From: Nakamurella antarctica
GTDB taxonomy: Bacteria > Actinomycetota > Actinomycetes > Mycobacteriales > Nakamurellaceae
Assembly (NCBI RefSeq): GCF_003860405.1
Contig: NZ_CP034170.1
Location: 1,674,001 to 1,738,000, forward strand
Direction of reading: 5' to 3'
Length of the DNA: 64,000 nucleotides
Positions 9,135-19,426 of the stretch are shown here, piece after piece. Numbering within the stretch: position 1 is the stretch's first letter; each line of letters starts with the position of its first letter. A program made the position numbers and the translations under genes. The notes below the pieces were generated by a model. The model saw only the letters and a program-made list of their open reading frames with translations, was not told the DNA's origin and did no database searches.

Positions 9135-10204
9135 GTGCGCGCATTCGTCGTCAGCGCGCCCCGCTCCGCCTCTGTCGTGCTGGTGGATGCACCGCTTCCT
9201 GGTAGAGGTGAACTGCTTGTCAACGTCGAACGCGTAGGTATCTGCGGGACCGATGTTGAGTTCTACACCGGTGACATGGCCTACCTTGCACAGGGTCTCA
9301 TGCATTTTCCGCTGCGCCTTGGCCATGAATGGACCGGCGTCGTCACTGGACTCGGCGCCGAAACGGATGCGGCCTGGCTGGGCCGTCGCATTACAGGTGA
9401 CACCATGCTTGGCTGCGGTGAATGTCGATTCTGCCTTTCTGGCAAACACCACATCTGCCCCAGCGTTTCGAAGTCGGGATTCAAGACGGCTGGCCTGGAG
9501 CATTGGCCGAGCAGCTCCTCATCCCCCAGCGATACGCCCACGCAATCCCGGACTCAGTGTCTGTGGCAGCGGCGGCGCTGGTCGAACCCGGTGGTAACGC
9601 ACTGCGAGCCGTCGAGGCAACGGGGCTGGCTCGGGGTGGCCGGGTATTGATTCTCGGGTCTGGCACCATCGGGCTGCTCGCTGCGCAGATTGCGCTGGCG
9701 CGCGGTCTTGAGGTGGAGGTTGCTGGGGACCGCGAATCGTCCCTGGAGCTTGCCCATTCGTTGGGTGTGCCTGTCACGAGGTGGCTACCGGATGTCGCTC
9801 CCGAGTTCGATGATGTGTCCCGCCTCAACGACGCGCGCGGCGTCGCAGCCGGCCTGCCGCACTACGACGCCGTCATTGACGCCACCAGTCACCACGCGTC
9901 TCCCTCTGTCGCCGCACGGCTCGTCGACCCAGGCGGCCGGGTGGTGTACATCGGTCTTGCAGGAACTCCCAGCCTGGTGGACAGCCGTGACCTGGCGCTG
10001 AAAGATGTTACGGCCGTGGGTATTTTGTCTGCTTCCCCTGGACTGGTCGGTGCCATCGAACTATTCGCCTCCGGAGCTGTCGTTCCTGACGCCCTCGTCG
10101 CCGAAGTTGTAGGGCTATCAGAAATCGCCGAGCGTTTCGAAGGCCGCCGGGGGCTGCGCGCCGGACCAGGCCCAAAAGTGCATGTTGATCCCAGACTTCC
10201 CTAA
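9135..10204 (+). CDS. Zinc-dependent alcohol dehydrogenase (apparent frameshift)
   Basis: This is a medium-chain zinc dehydrogenase. The first frame gives GICGTDVEFYTG with the catalytic Cys, LRLGHEWTG with the catalytic His/Glu, and the structural-zinc cluster CGECRFCLSGKHHIC. The second frame begins with FEVGIQDGWPGALAEQ and includes the nucleotide-binding GSGTIGLLAAQIA and later VDPGGRVVYIGLAG. The switch is at a CCCC run (9458-9461); adding one C joins the two parts into 356 residues. The start is a GTG directly after a stop codon. In this cluster it probably oxidises a sugar to its lactone, like L-fucose or L-arabinose dehydrogenases of the same family. Specificity is not proven. Confidence 0.8.
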
Positions 10205-10587
10205 TCTGGCGCTCGGAGTTTTTTTCCACAGTGGGAGATGATCAGATCGGCAGACAACACGGGTAACAAAGCCGCAGATCGACCCGCGTTTTTCCCCTGC
10301 AGAACCTGCCCTTCATGGGTCTACAAACGCGCTAAGAATCACCGTGATAGTCGCGCCTGAGGCTGCCAGATGAGCGTTCACAGGCAAAGCATGTCGAATT
10401 TTTGCGAGACGCCTCCGAACCTGATGGGCATCGTTTTGATGATGCAAAAAAAGACGAATTGAGAAAAGTGTGAGGTGCTGCCACCATAGGGTCAGCGAAC
10501 AGGGCCTCGACTTTGACCATGTCCTCACATCGGCACAGGCCGTTAGTGAAGCGCACTTCTTCCACGTCTTCAGAAAGGCGTCTCGAA
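10205..10587. other. Intergenic region upstream of the M24-fold gene
   Basis: This 383-bp stretch between the dehydrogenase and the M24-fold protein contains no convincing gene on either strand. A run of seven T occurs shortly after the dehydrogenase stop, but no clear stem precedes it. The region probably holds the terminator of one gene and the promoter of the next. Confidence 0.5.
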
Positions 10588-11964
10588 ATGTCAAACTTTG
10601 CCAAAATTCCCGCGCCCGCGATCTCCGTGGGGGCCGAACCTGCGGCGATCACCAACTCGGAGTACCTACTTCGACTTGTGGCCGCTCAGGACAAACTGCG
10701 ATCGGCGGAACTCGATTTTCTCCTGGTCTATGCCGATCGTGAGCATTTCGCTGATCTGGTTCACCTCACCGGAGTCGATCCCCGGTTCGAAGAAGCTATC
10801 TATGTTCTTTCACCGGACGGCTTAGGAAACCTCCTCCTTGGCAACGAAAACCTTAAACTGTGGCCCGCAAGGGAAATAGGTATCCCTGTCCATCTGTACC
10901 AAGAGTTAAGTCCCTTGGGTCAAATACGCAGCAGCCCACTGCAGCTGACCGATTTATTGCGCACCGCCGGAATCGAGACCGGATCTCGAGTAGGTGTGGC
11001 TGGCGGCAAGGAGTTTACTGCTGGCTTTGTCCAAGATCCTGTCCACGCGCTCTCGGCTCCGGCCTACCTCGTTGACGCCCTGCGCCAGGTAGTCGGGTTA
11101 ACCGGCAGCGTCGTCAACGCCGAGCACATTTTTAAGCACCCCACCAGCGGTCTTCGGACAGTGTCGAGCGCCCACCAAATCGCACATTTCGAATATGCCG
11201 CTGCGGTGGCCTCACATTCGGTGATGACCGCGCTCGGTCACCTGCACCCGGGAATCGCAGCCAACACGCTTGCAGACACACTCTTCGATCACGGAATTCC
11301 GTTGTCCTGCCACACCATGGTCAACTTCGGTGATCGCCAAGGCCTCTACAGCCCCAGCGCCAACGTTGCGCAGCTAGGCGATGCCTTCGCGATTGCGCAA
11401 GGCCTGCGCGGTGGGCTTACCTGTCGAGCTGGAATAATCGCTCGTGGGCCCGAAGATCTCGTTGGCCCCGCCCGCGAGGGCTTCCCGCAACTTGCGCTGA
11501 ACTATTTCGACGTCTTGATTGCCTGGTACGAAGCGGCAACCGTGGGAGCCGCCACCGGAGATATCTTCGCCGCGGCGGAGAGTAAGCGGGACCGGACAGT
11601 ATTCGAATTCGCGCTGAATCCTGGGCACCTGCTGCACCTTGAGGAGTGGAGCCAATCCACGTTCGAACAAGCCAGTCCTGTGCGCCTGCAGTCCGGTTCG
11701 ATGGTGCAGTGCGACATCATCCCGGTATCAACCACCCCGGGCCTGCACGTCAATGTAGAGGACGGCGTCGCTCTGGCCGATGGCGCGCTACGCGCCGAAC
11801 TCGCCAACGACTATCCCGAATTATGGGACAGAGTGGAAAATAGGCGCCGCTACCTGAGCGACGTCATAGGTGTGACACTCGATGAATCGGTTCTTCCGAT
11901 GAGCACCATGCCGCTGTGGTTCACTCCCTACGTCATGGATGCGCAGCTCGGAATGACGAAGTAA
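10588..11964 (+). CDS. M24-fold (aminopeptidase P/creatinase-like) protein, metal site degenerate
   Basis: The 458-residue protein (start ATG at 10588, AGAAAGG upstream) has the two-domain layout of Xaa-Pro peptidase and creatinase proteins. Its N-terminal half has RLVAAQDKLRSAELDFLLV and NLYYLTG-like VHLTGVDPRF. The C-terminal half should be a pita-bread domain. The usual paired Asp ligands after the first helix are not recognisable: the region reads HTMVNFGDRQGLYSPSANVA. The final segment keeps a His (PGHLLHLEEW) and Glu (NVEDGVAL), but the EPG glutamate is replaced in QCDIIPV. A metal-independent hydrolase of the creatinase type, or a non-peptidase function, is possible. Its link to the sugar-acid cluster is by position only. 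Confidence 0.7.
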   Translation: MSNFAKIPAPAISVGAEPAAITNSEYLLRLVAAQDKLRSAELDFLLVYADREHFADLVHLTGVDPRFEEAIYVLSPDGLGNLLLGNENLKLWPAREIGIPVHLYQELSPLGQIRSSPLQLTDLLRTAGIETGSRVGVAGGKEFTAGFVQDPVHALSAPAYLVDALRQVVGLTGSVVNAEHIFKHPTSGLRTVSSAHQIAHFEYAAAVASHSVMTALGHLHPGIAANTLADTLFDHGIPLSCHTMVNFGDRQGLYSPSANVAQLGDAFAIAQGLRGGLTCRAGIIARGPEDLVGPAREGFPQLALNYFDVLIAWYEAATVGAATGDIFAAAESKRDRTVFEFALNPGHLLHLEEWSQSTFEQASPVRLQSGSMVQCDIIPVSTTPGLHVNVEDGVALADGALRAELANDYPELWDRVENRRRYLSDVIGVTLDESVLPMSTMPLWFTPYVMDAQLGMTK

Positions 11965-11968
11965 AACC

Positions 11969-13957
11969 CTAGGTGCGTGTGCGATTTCGAAGGTAGTCAG
12001 CGAGAACTTCGGCGCCGAGGCCATCCAGATCAGGAGCGACCAACCTGCCACCGCAACGCCTCGCCATAGAATCCATGAACTCGATCAGTCGTGGGTCCTC
12101 ACCCAGGGCAAAGAAGGTGATGGCCGCTCGGCGAGCCGTGAGTTTGTCCAGCTCGGTGATGGTCGCCGTGAGCGTTTCTGACAGCGGCGGATACGAGAAG
12201 ACAACGCCGGAACGGCCTTCCAAGTGCGCCGTGGGTTCGCCGTCGGTTACTACGAGCACCACGGGCATCGCATCAGGGTGCTTGGCCAGGTGCTCGCCAG
12301 CCAGCAACAATCCGTGATGCAAGTTGGTTCCCTGAACGTGCGCCCCTTCGAGCCCAATCAACTCGCTGAGCTCGATGCGACGGGCCGATCGACCAAAAGT
12401 AATGACTTGCAATGCATCTGAGCGAAACCTGGTCGAAATCAGTTGGTGCAGCGCTAATACTGTCCGCTTCATTGGCACCCACCGCCCATCCTGAACCATT
12501 GACCAGCTGGTATCGACGAGCAGGACCACCGCCGCACGGGTCCGTTGTTCCGTCTCAATGATTTCCACGTCGGCAACATCGAGAGTGCGTTGGTCACCGC
12601 CCGCCTGACGCAGTTGCGCATTGAGCAAGGTGCGCGGCACATTCCACGCATGGGTGTCGCCGAACGCCCAGGGACGGCTCGCCCCGGTCGGTTCCCCCGC
12701 AGCACCAGAGCGCCGGGTATCCCGCTCGCCCTGACGGTTCCCGACGCTCTTTGCAACGTCGCGAAGAATCGACTCCCCCAGCTTCCGAATCGCCTTTGGC
12801 GAGAGCTGCAGAGTTCCATCGGGGCCGCGTTGCAGAAGGCCCTGCGCCAATAACTCACGCTCAAGTTCGGCAAGGTCGCTCAGGGCCTGCGCTGCGCCCC
12901 GCCCGAGGGCGTTCTCGAGTGATTGGTGGTCGATATCGGCAAGCGTTGCCCCCGGGTAGTCCTGCGCCAGTTGGTGTGCAAGATCATCAAGCCGGGCGAG
13001 TTCTTCCATTGCGCGGGTGGCTTCACCAAGCCCCATAGGGGTGTGACCTTTGAAGTTCGCACTGCCATTCCACTTTTCGCCCGGACGAAGATTCTTTAAC
13101 TGCCGGTCCAGTGTTGCCAATGAGTCTGCGAGGCTGCTGTCCCCCAAAGCTTGTTGGCTTAGCTGCGATAATTCGGCGCGTTGATCCGCCGTCAACGATC
13201 GCATCATGCCTTCTGCGGCGGCGGCACGCGCGGCCAGCAGATCGACGAGATCGGATACGGAGCTGGGGTCTTCGGGAAAGTGCGCGCCGTGGTCGGCCAT
13301 GAATGTGCGGAACTGGTCTGGGGTGTCCGTGCCAGCGGCGTAGTCTGCAAGCAACGCACTCAGGTCAGTGAGCATGAGCCTGACGCTGTCGATGTCCGCC
13401 GGTGTTGCATGTTCCAACGCGGCTTTCATTCCAGCAAAGAGTTGGTCCAACATTTCGCGTCCAAGCAATTGCTGGATTTGGTCAAAGGATTGCTGCGCCT
13501 CGGCGGAAATAAAGTCGTAGTTGCTCAACTCCTTGACGGCCGACCCGGTGTCGCCCGGAAGAGCATCTAGTTGGAATTCGCGAAACCGTGCGTCATCTGT
13601 GTTCTGGCTGACCAAAGCCTCCCTCTCCTGATGAAGCGCCTGCTCGAGAAGACCCCGCACTTCCTGCAAAGTTCCATCCACCCGATGGTTGCCTTGAAGC
13701 TTTCTGCGTTGTGCATTGACTCGCCGAGCAAGATCATCGAGGCCTTGCCGGTGCTTGCTCCCTTGCCGTAGGAGCTCTCGCAATGCCTGCCGGGCAGAAG
13801 CACCTTCCATCACGTCGCGGCCGATCCGCTCCAGCTCGCGGCGCAGGTCTCGCGGTTCAGCCAGCGGGTCCGGGCCGTCGATGTACCGCTGGTAGGAATA
13901 TGACCGACCCGGTGATGTGGGGCCGACCCCCGAGATGTCCTCGGCGCTTTCAGCCAT
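11969..13957 (-). CDS. VWA domain protein, partner of MoxR-type ATPase
   Basis: The 662-residue protein has a long helical N-terminal region (roughly residues 1-430) and a C-terminal von Willebrand factor A domain. The metal-ion adhesion motif is seen as DTSWSM, with a supporting Thr in QGTNLHHGL and Asp in VTDGEP. It lacks a signal peptide, so it should be cytoplasmic. Its start overlaps the end of the ATPase gene by 8 bp, showing translational coupling. MoxR/VWA pairs act as chaperones that insert metals or remodel protein complexes, by analogy with the magnesium chelatase I and D subunits. The client protein is unknown and no client gene is obvious next door. Confidence 0.8.
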   Translation of the reverse strand: MAESAEDISGVGPTSPGRSYSYQRYIDGPDPLAEPRDLRRELERIGRDVMEGASARQALRELLRQGSKHRQGLDDLARRVNAQRRKLQGNHRVDGTLQEVRGLLEQALHQEREALVSQNTDDARFREFQLDALPGDTGSAVKELSNYDFISAEAQQSFDQIQQLLGREMLDQLFAGMKAALEHATPADIDSVRLMLTDLSALLADYAAGTDTPDQFRTFMADHGAHFPEDPSSVSDLVDLLAARAAAAEGMMRSLTADQRAELSQLSQQALGDSSLADSLATLDRQLKNLRPGEKWNGSANFKGHTPMGLGEATRAMEELARLDDLAHQLAQDYPGATLADIDHQSLENALGRGAAQALSDLAELERELLAQGLLQRGPDGTLQLSPKAIRKLGESILRDVAKSVGNRQGERDTRRSGAAGEPTGASRPWAFGDTHAWNVPRTLLNAQLRQAGGDQRTLDVADVEIIETEQRTRAAVVLLVDTSWSMVQDGRWVPMKRTVLALHQLISTRFRSDALQVITFGRSARRIELSELIGLEGAHVQGTNLHHGLLLAGEHLAKHPDAMPVVLVVTDGEPTAHLEGRSGVVFSYPPLSETLTATITELDKLTARRAAITFFALGEDPRLIEFMDSMARRCGGRLVAPDLDGLGAEVLADYLRNRTRT

Positions 13958-15350
13958 AGCTGACCGTGTCGCCCTTCGCCCTCGTCGCTTTAGTCAAACG
14001 TCTAGTGAGGAAGAGCAACTCAAGAGCCAGTTCGGCCGCAGCCGCGAGCGGACCTGGGCCCTCCGAATCCAGCGCCCCTAGCCTGGCACCCACTTCGGCG
14101 ACAACCGGCAGGTCGGGCAACGCCGCAACCACTTGGGCCGCCGTCACGCGCTCTCCCGTGCGCAGCGGACTCTGCCCCACCGCCTCGGCAAGTGGGGCTA
14201 GATCGACCCCGCGCAGTGCAGCTTTAGCGGTGTCAGCTGTGGCGCGACGAAGAAGATGCGCCAAAATTTCCGACGCGCGCTCTGCTTCGCCGGTGGTGAA
14301 CTCGAGTTTGCCCCGAAGCACCGGCACCATCGATTCAAGGTCGATAAGCCTTGCCGTGGCGCGGGTTTCCGACGTGACGGCAAAGCGTCGAAGCGCTGCG
14401 GCTGCGACGGTTTCCGCCGCGGCGACTGAGAACCTCGCTGAAACGCCGGATGTTTGGTCGATCGAGTCCGAGTCGCGCAGCAGCCTGCTGAATCGGGCAA
14501 TGATTTCCAAGAGGTGATCCGGCACCTCGGCAACCAGGTGGGCCTCCTGTTGAATCAGCGCCACCTCATGTGTCAACTCGAGCGGATAATGAGTTCGCAC
14601 TTCAGCCCCGAACCGGTCCTTCAAGGGCGTGATAATCCGTCCGCGGTTGGTGTAGTCCTCTGGATTGGCTGAGGCCACCAGAAGGATGTCCAAGGGCAGT
14701 CGCAAGGTATACCCACGGACCTGAATATCGCGTTCTTCCATGACGTTGAGCAACGAAACCTGGATGCGTTCAGCAAGATCGGGCAGTTCGTTGATTGCCA
14801 CGATCCCCCTGTGAGCACGCGGCACCAGGCCGAAATGGATCGTCTCCGGGTCGCCGAGCGAGCGCCCTTCGGCTACTTTGACCGGGTCCACGTCGCCGAT
14901 CAGGTCGGCAACCGCGGTGTCCGGCGTCGCGAGTTTTTCGGTATAACGCTCCAGGCGATGCCTCCAGGCAACGGGTAAGTCGTCGCCGAGCTCGCCCGCA
15001 CGGCGTTGTGATCCCGGCGTGATGGGATCGAAAGGGTGCTCGCCGAGTTCAGACCCTTCGATCACGGGCGTCCACTCATCGAGCAACGTCACCAGTGACC
15101 GAAGCAACCTTGTCTTACCCTGACCTCGCTCACCTAGCAGGACCACGTCGTGGCCCGCCAGCAATGCCCGCTCTAATTGGGGAAGCACAGTGTCGTCAAA
15201 TCCGACGATGCCCTCCCACGGACTGTGGCCAGACGTTAACGCTGCCAACAGGTTGTCGCGAATTTCGGCCTTGACACCTCGCTGCACGTGGCCGCTCGCT
15301 CGGAGTTCGCCAACGGTGCCGGGAAGGTTTTCAGGAGAGGTGATCTGCAC
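13950..15350 (-). CDS. MoxR/magnesium-chelatase-type AAA+ ATPase
   Basis: This 466-residue AAA+ protein shows Walker A as GERGQGKTRL (near residue 75), a Walker B-like region GIVAINELPDLAERIQ with the following ALLNVMEE-like VSLLNVMEERDIQV insert, and sensor residues VASANPEDYTNRGRIITPLKDRFG. This helix-2 insert pattern is that of the MoxR and ChlI/BchI group. The start is GTG at 15350. It is upstream of and overlaps the VWA gene, and the two proteins should form one complex that uses ATP to remodel a client. The substrate is not evident from the neighbourhood. Confidence 0.85.
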   Translation of the reverse strand: MQITSPENLPGTVGELRASGHVQRGVKAEIRDNLLAALTSGHSPWEGIVGFDDTVLPQLERALLAGHDVVLLGERGQGKTRLLRSLVTLLDEWTPVIEGSELGEHPFDPITPGSQRRAGELGDDLPVAWRHRLERYTEKLATPDTAVADLIGDVDPVKVAEGRSLGDPETIHFGLVPRAHRGIVAINELPDLAERIQVSLLNVMEERDIQVRGYTLRLPLDILLVASANPEDYTNRGRIITPLKDRFGAEVRTHYPLELTHEVALIQQEAHLVAEVPDHLLEIIARFSRLLRDSDSIDQTSGVSARFSVAAAETVAAAALRRFAVTSETRATARLIDLESMVPVLRGKLEFTTGEAERASEILAHLLRRATADTAKAALRGVDLAPLAEAVGQSPLRTGERVTAAQVVAALPDLPVVAEVGARLGALDSEGPGPLAAAAELALELLFLTRRLTKATRAKGDTVSYG

Positions 15351-15434
15351 GCTTTCCCACGCTACGCCTGCGCGCCAGCGGCCGGCTGGGCCGCAGGAAC
15401 GCTGCGCCTGATCACCTCAACACGAGCGCAGGAT

Positions 15435-17207
15435 TTAGTAAGGAGGAGTTCCAAACACGAACACGCTGTCGCCGAGGTGCAGGGCGTTGAAGAACGTTTC
15501 TGACGCCGAACTTGATAAGTGGATGCAACCGGCGGACTGCACCGAGAGACTGCCTTGGTGAAACGCTATTCCGCCATCAAAGAATACGGAGTTAGGCATC
15601 GCGGCGCCGTTGTAGATGCTCGACTTGTGATGTTTGTCTAGCCAATACACCTTGAACGTGCCGGTTCCGGTGCGGTGGCCCGCCTTCCCGGACGTCATAT
15701 CGACTGGGCCGTAGGTGATTTCACCGCCGGTCTGCAACCACGCCAACTCATTCGTCAGGTCGACGCACGCGGCTGCAGTCGTTGGGCAAGGATTGGCTGC
15801 AGCCAGCGAGGCGGCTCCCGCCTCGTTGGGATTGACGACGGGCGGAGTAACCGACAGGGTCGCCTTGGCGGTGTTGGCTTGGAACCGTTTGTCGCCCGAG
15901 TAGTTCACAAGAATCTGATGATCCCCGGCGGCAACCGCAGAGACGGTGAAACCAATTTTCCCTGCAGCGTCAACCTCGCCATTGGCGACTTCAATCCCAT
16001 CGAGCGTGGCCGTAACTTGCCCAGTTGGCTTGTCGGGTGTGCCGATGATGCTCACTGTCACTGTCCCGCTGCCGTCGGGGAGAAGCGTCGGCTTCACGAT
16101 GGAAATGTCAACATTGGTAGAACTGGTGACGAGCGTGAGCTGCGACTGGGAGGCACCCACACGATCGGACCCGGCAAAGGTCACGGTGAGATCCTTCGAA
16201 CCCGGATCGAACCTGTTCAAAAATTGCAGCGACGCCTGGCCCTGCGGGTTGGTGGTGCCTTCGGCGACGACCTGTTCGCCGTCCGTGACCTTCACCGCGC
16301 CGGTCAAATCCGCCTCCGCAGCTGCCGACACAGCAATGGTGAAGGAAGCTTGGTCGCCGTAACGAACGGCGTCTTTGGTTGCCGAACCGGTGACGCCGGT
16401 CGAGACTTGGGCGATGGACACCGTGCTGGCGGCGGTGGTGGGACCGACCTGATCCGGCGCTGTCGGCAGGTACGACGCGGTGACGGTGTGAGCGCCCAAC
16501 GCCAACGAAGTTGGTAGAGCAAAAGATGCCTGGTTCGCACTTACTGCGACGGGCTCCGATGTCACACCATCGATATCGAACGTGACCGCTCCGGCGGCGT
16601 CGATGCCGCTGTTGGTGCTGAGTGCGGCAGAAACTGAGGTCGCCGCAGCATCGCTCGGGCTAGCAGCCAGCACCAGGGTCGCTGCCGCCGGCAGCACGTC
16701 GAGGCTGGCACTGGTGGAAGCGGAGGGGTGGGCTCCGTCGCCGTCATAGGTGAGCGTCACGGCCGCAGGGCCGGGAGCAACCTGGGCCGCAGCAATAGTC
16801 GCCGTGCCCGTGCCAGCTGCATCAGTGCGGATAACCTGCGAAGCACCAGCCACTTGGACCGTAACGGCCGCGTCTGGAATCGGGGTCGATCCTGCTGACA
16901 ACGAGAACGAGACTGCGAGATCCTTACCGAACACCGACGACTCGGGTCCAGTCATGGTCAAGCTGCTCGCCAACACTGGAACGGTGGCGGACGCGCTATT
17001 GGCAGCAGGCACGTTACTGGCAGCGCTGGCGACAGATTCCCCGCCGGGTGCCGAGGTCGAACTGCCCGCGGTAGCGCCCGCCGAGATCGGATTCTGCGCC
17101 GGCCCACAAGCGACGAGGGCGCCGCCCACGGCAGCGACAATCACCATGCGCGCTACAGCCAATCGCGCCCTACCGGCCCGAGACCGACGCCGCTGATGAA
17201 CCCGCAT
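15435..17207 (-). CDS. L,D-transpeptidase (YkuD) lipoprotein with Ig-like repeats
   Basis: The chosen start gives 590 residues. A basic N-terminus and hydrophobic stretch end in the lipobox GALVACG (Cys34), so the protein should be a lipoprotein at the outer face of the membrane. Residues of about 65-440 form four bacterial Ig-like (Big_3-type) repeats, with recurring phrases such as VTLTYDGDGAHPSAS and VNYSGDKRFQANTA. The last 120 residues form a YkuD domain with the catalytic pattern HQGSLSVQSAGCIHL. Such enzymes cross-link peptidoglycan through 3-3 bonds; the Ig repeats probably place the catalytic domain at a distance from the membrane. An in-frame upstream ATG at 17234 would add nine residues. 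Confidence 0.85.
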   Translation of the reverse strand: MRVHQRRRSRAGRARLAVARMVIVAAVGGALVACGPAQNPISAGATAGSSTSAPGGESVASAASNVPAANSASATVPVLASSLTMTGPESSVFGKDLAVSFSLSAGSTPIPDAAVTVQVAGASQVIRTDAAGTGTATIAAAQVAPGPAAVTLTYDGDGAHPSASTSASLDVLPAAATLVLAASPSDAAATSVSAALSTNSGIDAAGAVTFDIDGVTSEPVAVSANQASFALPTSLALGAHTVTASYLPTAPDQVGPTTAASTVSIAQVSTGVTGSATKDAVRYGDQASFTIAVSAAAEADLTGAVKVTDGEQVVAEGTTNPQGQASLQFLNRFDPGSKDLTVTFAGSDRVGASQSQLTLVTSSTNVDISIVKPTLLPDGSGTVTVSIIGTPDKPTGQVTATLDGIEVANGEVDAAGKIGFTVSAVAAGDHQILVNYSGDKRFQANTAKATLSVTPPVVNPNEAGAASLAAANPCPTTAAACVDLTNELAWLQTGGEITYGPVDMTSGKAGHRTGTGTFKVYWLDKHHKSSIYNGAAMPNSVFFDGGIAFHQGSLSVQSAGCIHLSSSASETFFNALHLGDSVFVFGTPPY

Positions 17208-17400
17208 ATTTACCCCCATCACAAGAACCGCCACATTGATCGCGTGCCGCCACTGACTTACCCGAAAAGAGAAATCGAATTACGCGATTCAGGTTAAATG
17301 TCCCGCGCTTGCACGCATCGCATGCAGTGTGGCGCCGGTCGATTGTCCCATTCGTAACCCCAACGAGTGGTCGCAATTGCATCTCAGGCTGGTCACGGTT

Positions 17401-19139
17401 TCAGCGCCCAGCACTAGGGCCCGCTGTTCGTCCTCGGCCTGCCTTGTATCGCTCGATGAGCGCGGCGGTGGAGCTGTCCTGGCTATCCGTGGACTTCTCC
17501 CCCGTCAACATGGGTGCGAGCTGCTGCGCCATCGCTTTGCCCAGCTCCACCCCCACTGATCGAAGCTGTTGATACCCCAGATCACGCCCTGAACAAAGGT
17601 GATGTGCTCGTACAGGGCGACCAACTGGCCCAGCACGCTGGGTGTCAACCGGGTCGCCAGGATGGAGGTTGACGGCCTATTACCCGGCATCACCTTGTGG
17701 GGAGCCACCTCTGCGCTGGTCCCCTCCGCCAGGATCTCCTCAAGTGTCTTCCCGAAAGCCAGGGCGGAAGCCTGAGCGAAGAAGTTGCTCATAAACAGGT
17801 CTTGCACATCGGCGTCGCCGTCGCGCAGTTCATGGAGCGGCTCGATGAAACCAATAAAGTCGGCTGGGATGATCCGCGTGCCCTGGTGAATCAGCTGATA
17901 GAAAGCGTGCTGGCCGTTGGTGCCAGGCTCCCCCCAGAAAACTTCACCGGTGTCGACTGACACCCGAGTTCCATCTATCCGAACAGATTTCCCATTGCTC
18001 TCCATCGTGAGTTGCTGCAGGTAAGCCGGAAATCGAATGAGGTATTGGGAATAGGGCAACACCGCGTGTGAGCCGGAGTGAAAGAAGTCGCCGTACCAAA
18101 TATTGAGCAGGGCAAGAATCACGGGGGCGTTCTGCGCGAACGGTGCAGTCCGGAAATGCTCGTCCATCGCGTGGAACCCGGCCAACATTTCGCGGTAATT
18201 CGCCGGTCCGATAGCGACCATCAGCGACAGGCCGACGGCAGATTCGAAGGAATAACGACCGCCAACCCAGTCCCAGAAGCCGAACATGTTGTCAAGATCG
18301 ATGCCGAAAGCGGCCACCTTGTCGGCAGCGGTGGAAACTGCAACAAAGTGCTTGCGCACAGCGGACTGCGCCTCATCGTGGCTCAGACCGTGCTGGCTCA
18401 TCAACGTGGTTGTCAGCCAGGTGCGGGCGAGGCGAGCGTTGGTCAACGTCTCCAAGGTGGTGAACGTCTTGGAGGCAACAATGAACAGTGTCTGGGCCGG
18501 GTCTAGGTCACGGGTTTTTTCGAAACCATCGGTGGGGTCAATATTGGAGATAAAGCGGAAGTCCACGCCGCGGTCGGAATAGTCGCGAAGAGCCTCGAAC
18601 GCCATCACCGGCCCCAGGTCCGACCCGCCGATGCCGATGTTGACCACCGTGGTGATCCTGGCGCCAGTTGCTCCCGTCCACTCGCCGCTGCGCACCCGGT
18701 CGGCGAATGCTTCCATCCGCCCCAGGACTTCGTGGACCTCGGCCGCAACGTCGTGGCCGTCCACGATCAGGCTTGCACCTGGGGGCAGTCGAAGAGCGGT
18801 ATGCAGTACGGCCCTGTCCTCAGTGACGTTGATATGGGCACCGGAGAACATCGCGTCGATCTTGACCCGCAAGGCGGCAGGCTCTGTCAGCGACATTAGG
18901 AGGTCGATCGTCTCGCGCGTGATGCGATGCTTCGAATAGTCGATATGCAGATCGACCGCGGTTGCCGTGAGTTCCGTGCCTCGGTCGGGGTCTGCGGCGA
19001 AGATTTCCCGCAGGTGAACGTCTTTGACGTGAGCGAAATGATCCTGCACGGCTGCCCACTGGACCGACGTCGTGGCTCCCGGCTCGAAACCCTCCCCGCT
19101 CGTCGAGGCTTCAGAGAGGTTCTCGGCACCTGATTTCAC
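17401..19139 (-). CDS. pgi: Glucose-6-phosphate isomerase (apparent frameshift near C-terminus)
   Basis: The enzyme interconverts glucose-6-phosphate and fructose-6-phosphate. Family motifs are clear: [38 protein letters not shown], and near the end [15 protein letters not shown]. After this the uncorrected frame runs into a nonsense tail and stops at 17505. Adding one base in the CCCCC run (G on the coding strand) at 17550-17554 restores [15 protein letters not shown] and a normal C-terminus ending at 17401, for 579 residues. The start is the GTG at 19139 with AAGGAG upstream; a longer frame reaching 19268 has no supporting ribosome site. The gene is monocistronic. Confidence 0.9.
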
Positions 19140-19426
19140 GCTGGCTCCTTGTTCGGCGAGGGATATCGCTCCCCGCTGTTGGCATGACGACTGGCCTAGG
19201 TGATCCGACTTCCTTCGCTTGATCACCAGCCCGGGGTAACGGTAGTCGTGAAGATGTCGCCCCGGCATCCCGGGCGCCGCGAGCAGTGATGCGACCTCCC
19301 GCCCACGCGCGGAAGATAGAGTCGGGTGAAAGAAACGGGTGCGTGAACAGCACGTGTCCCCCAGTGCGAAAATTCTTGAATCGCCAGCGAGCGAGTCTGT
19401 TTTTTTAACGAAAGCGAGTCAGATCC

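Noticed and set aside
8188-10204. SMP-30 and dehydrogenase as true pseudogenes
   Set aside because: Each needs just one base in a C4 run to be intact, as do unrelated genes in the window; error is the simpler explanation.
10332-10655. Minus-strand frame of 107 codons upstream of the M24-fold gene
   Set aside because: It overlaps the start of the M24-fold gene and shows no recognisable domain or ribosome site.
19140-19268. 43-codon N-terminal extension of pgi
   Set aside because: The extension does not resemble the family, and the GTG at 19139 has a good ribosome site.
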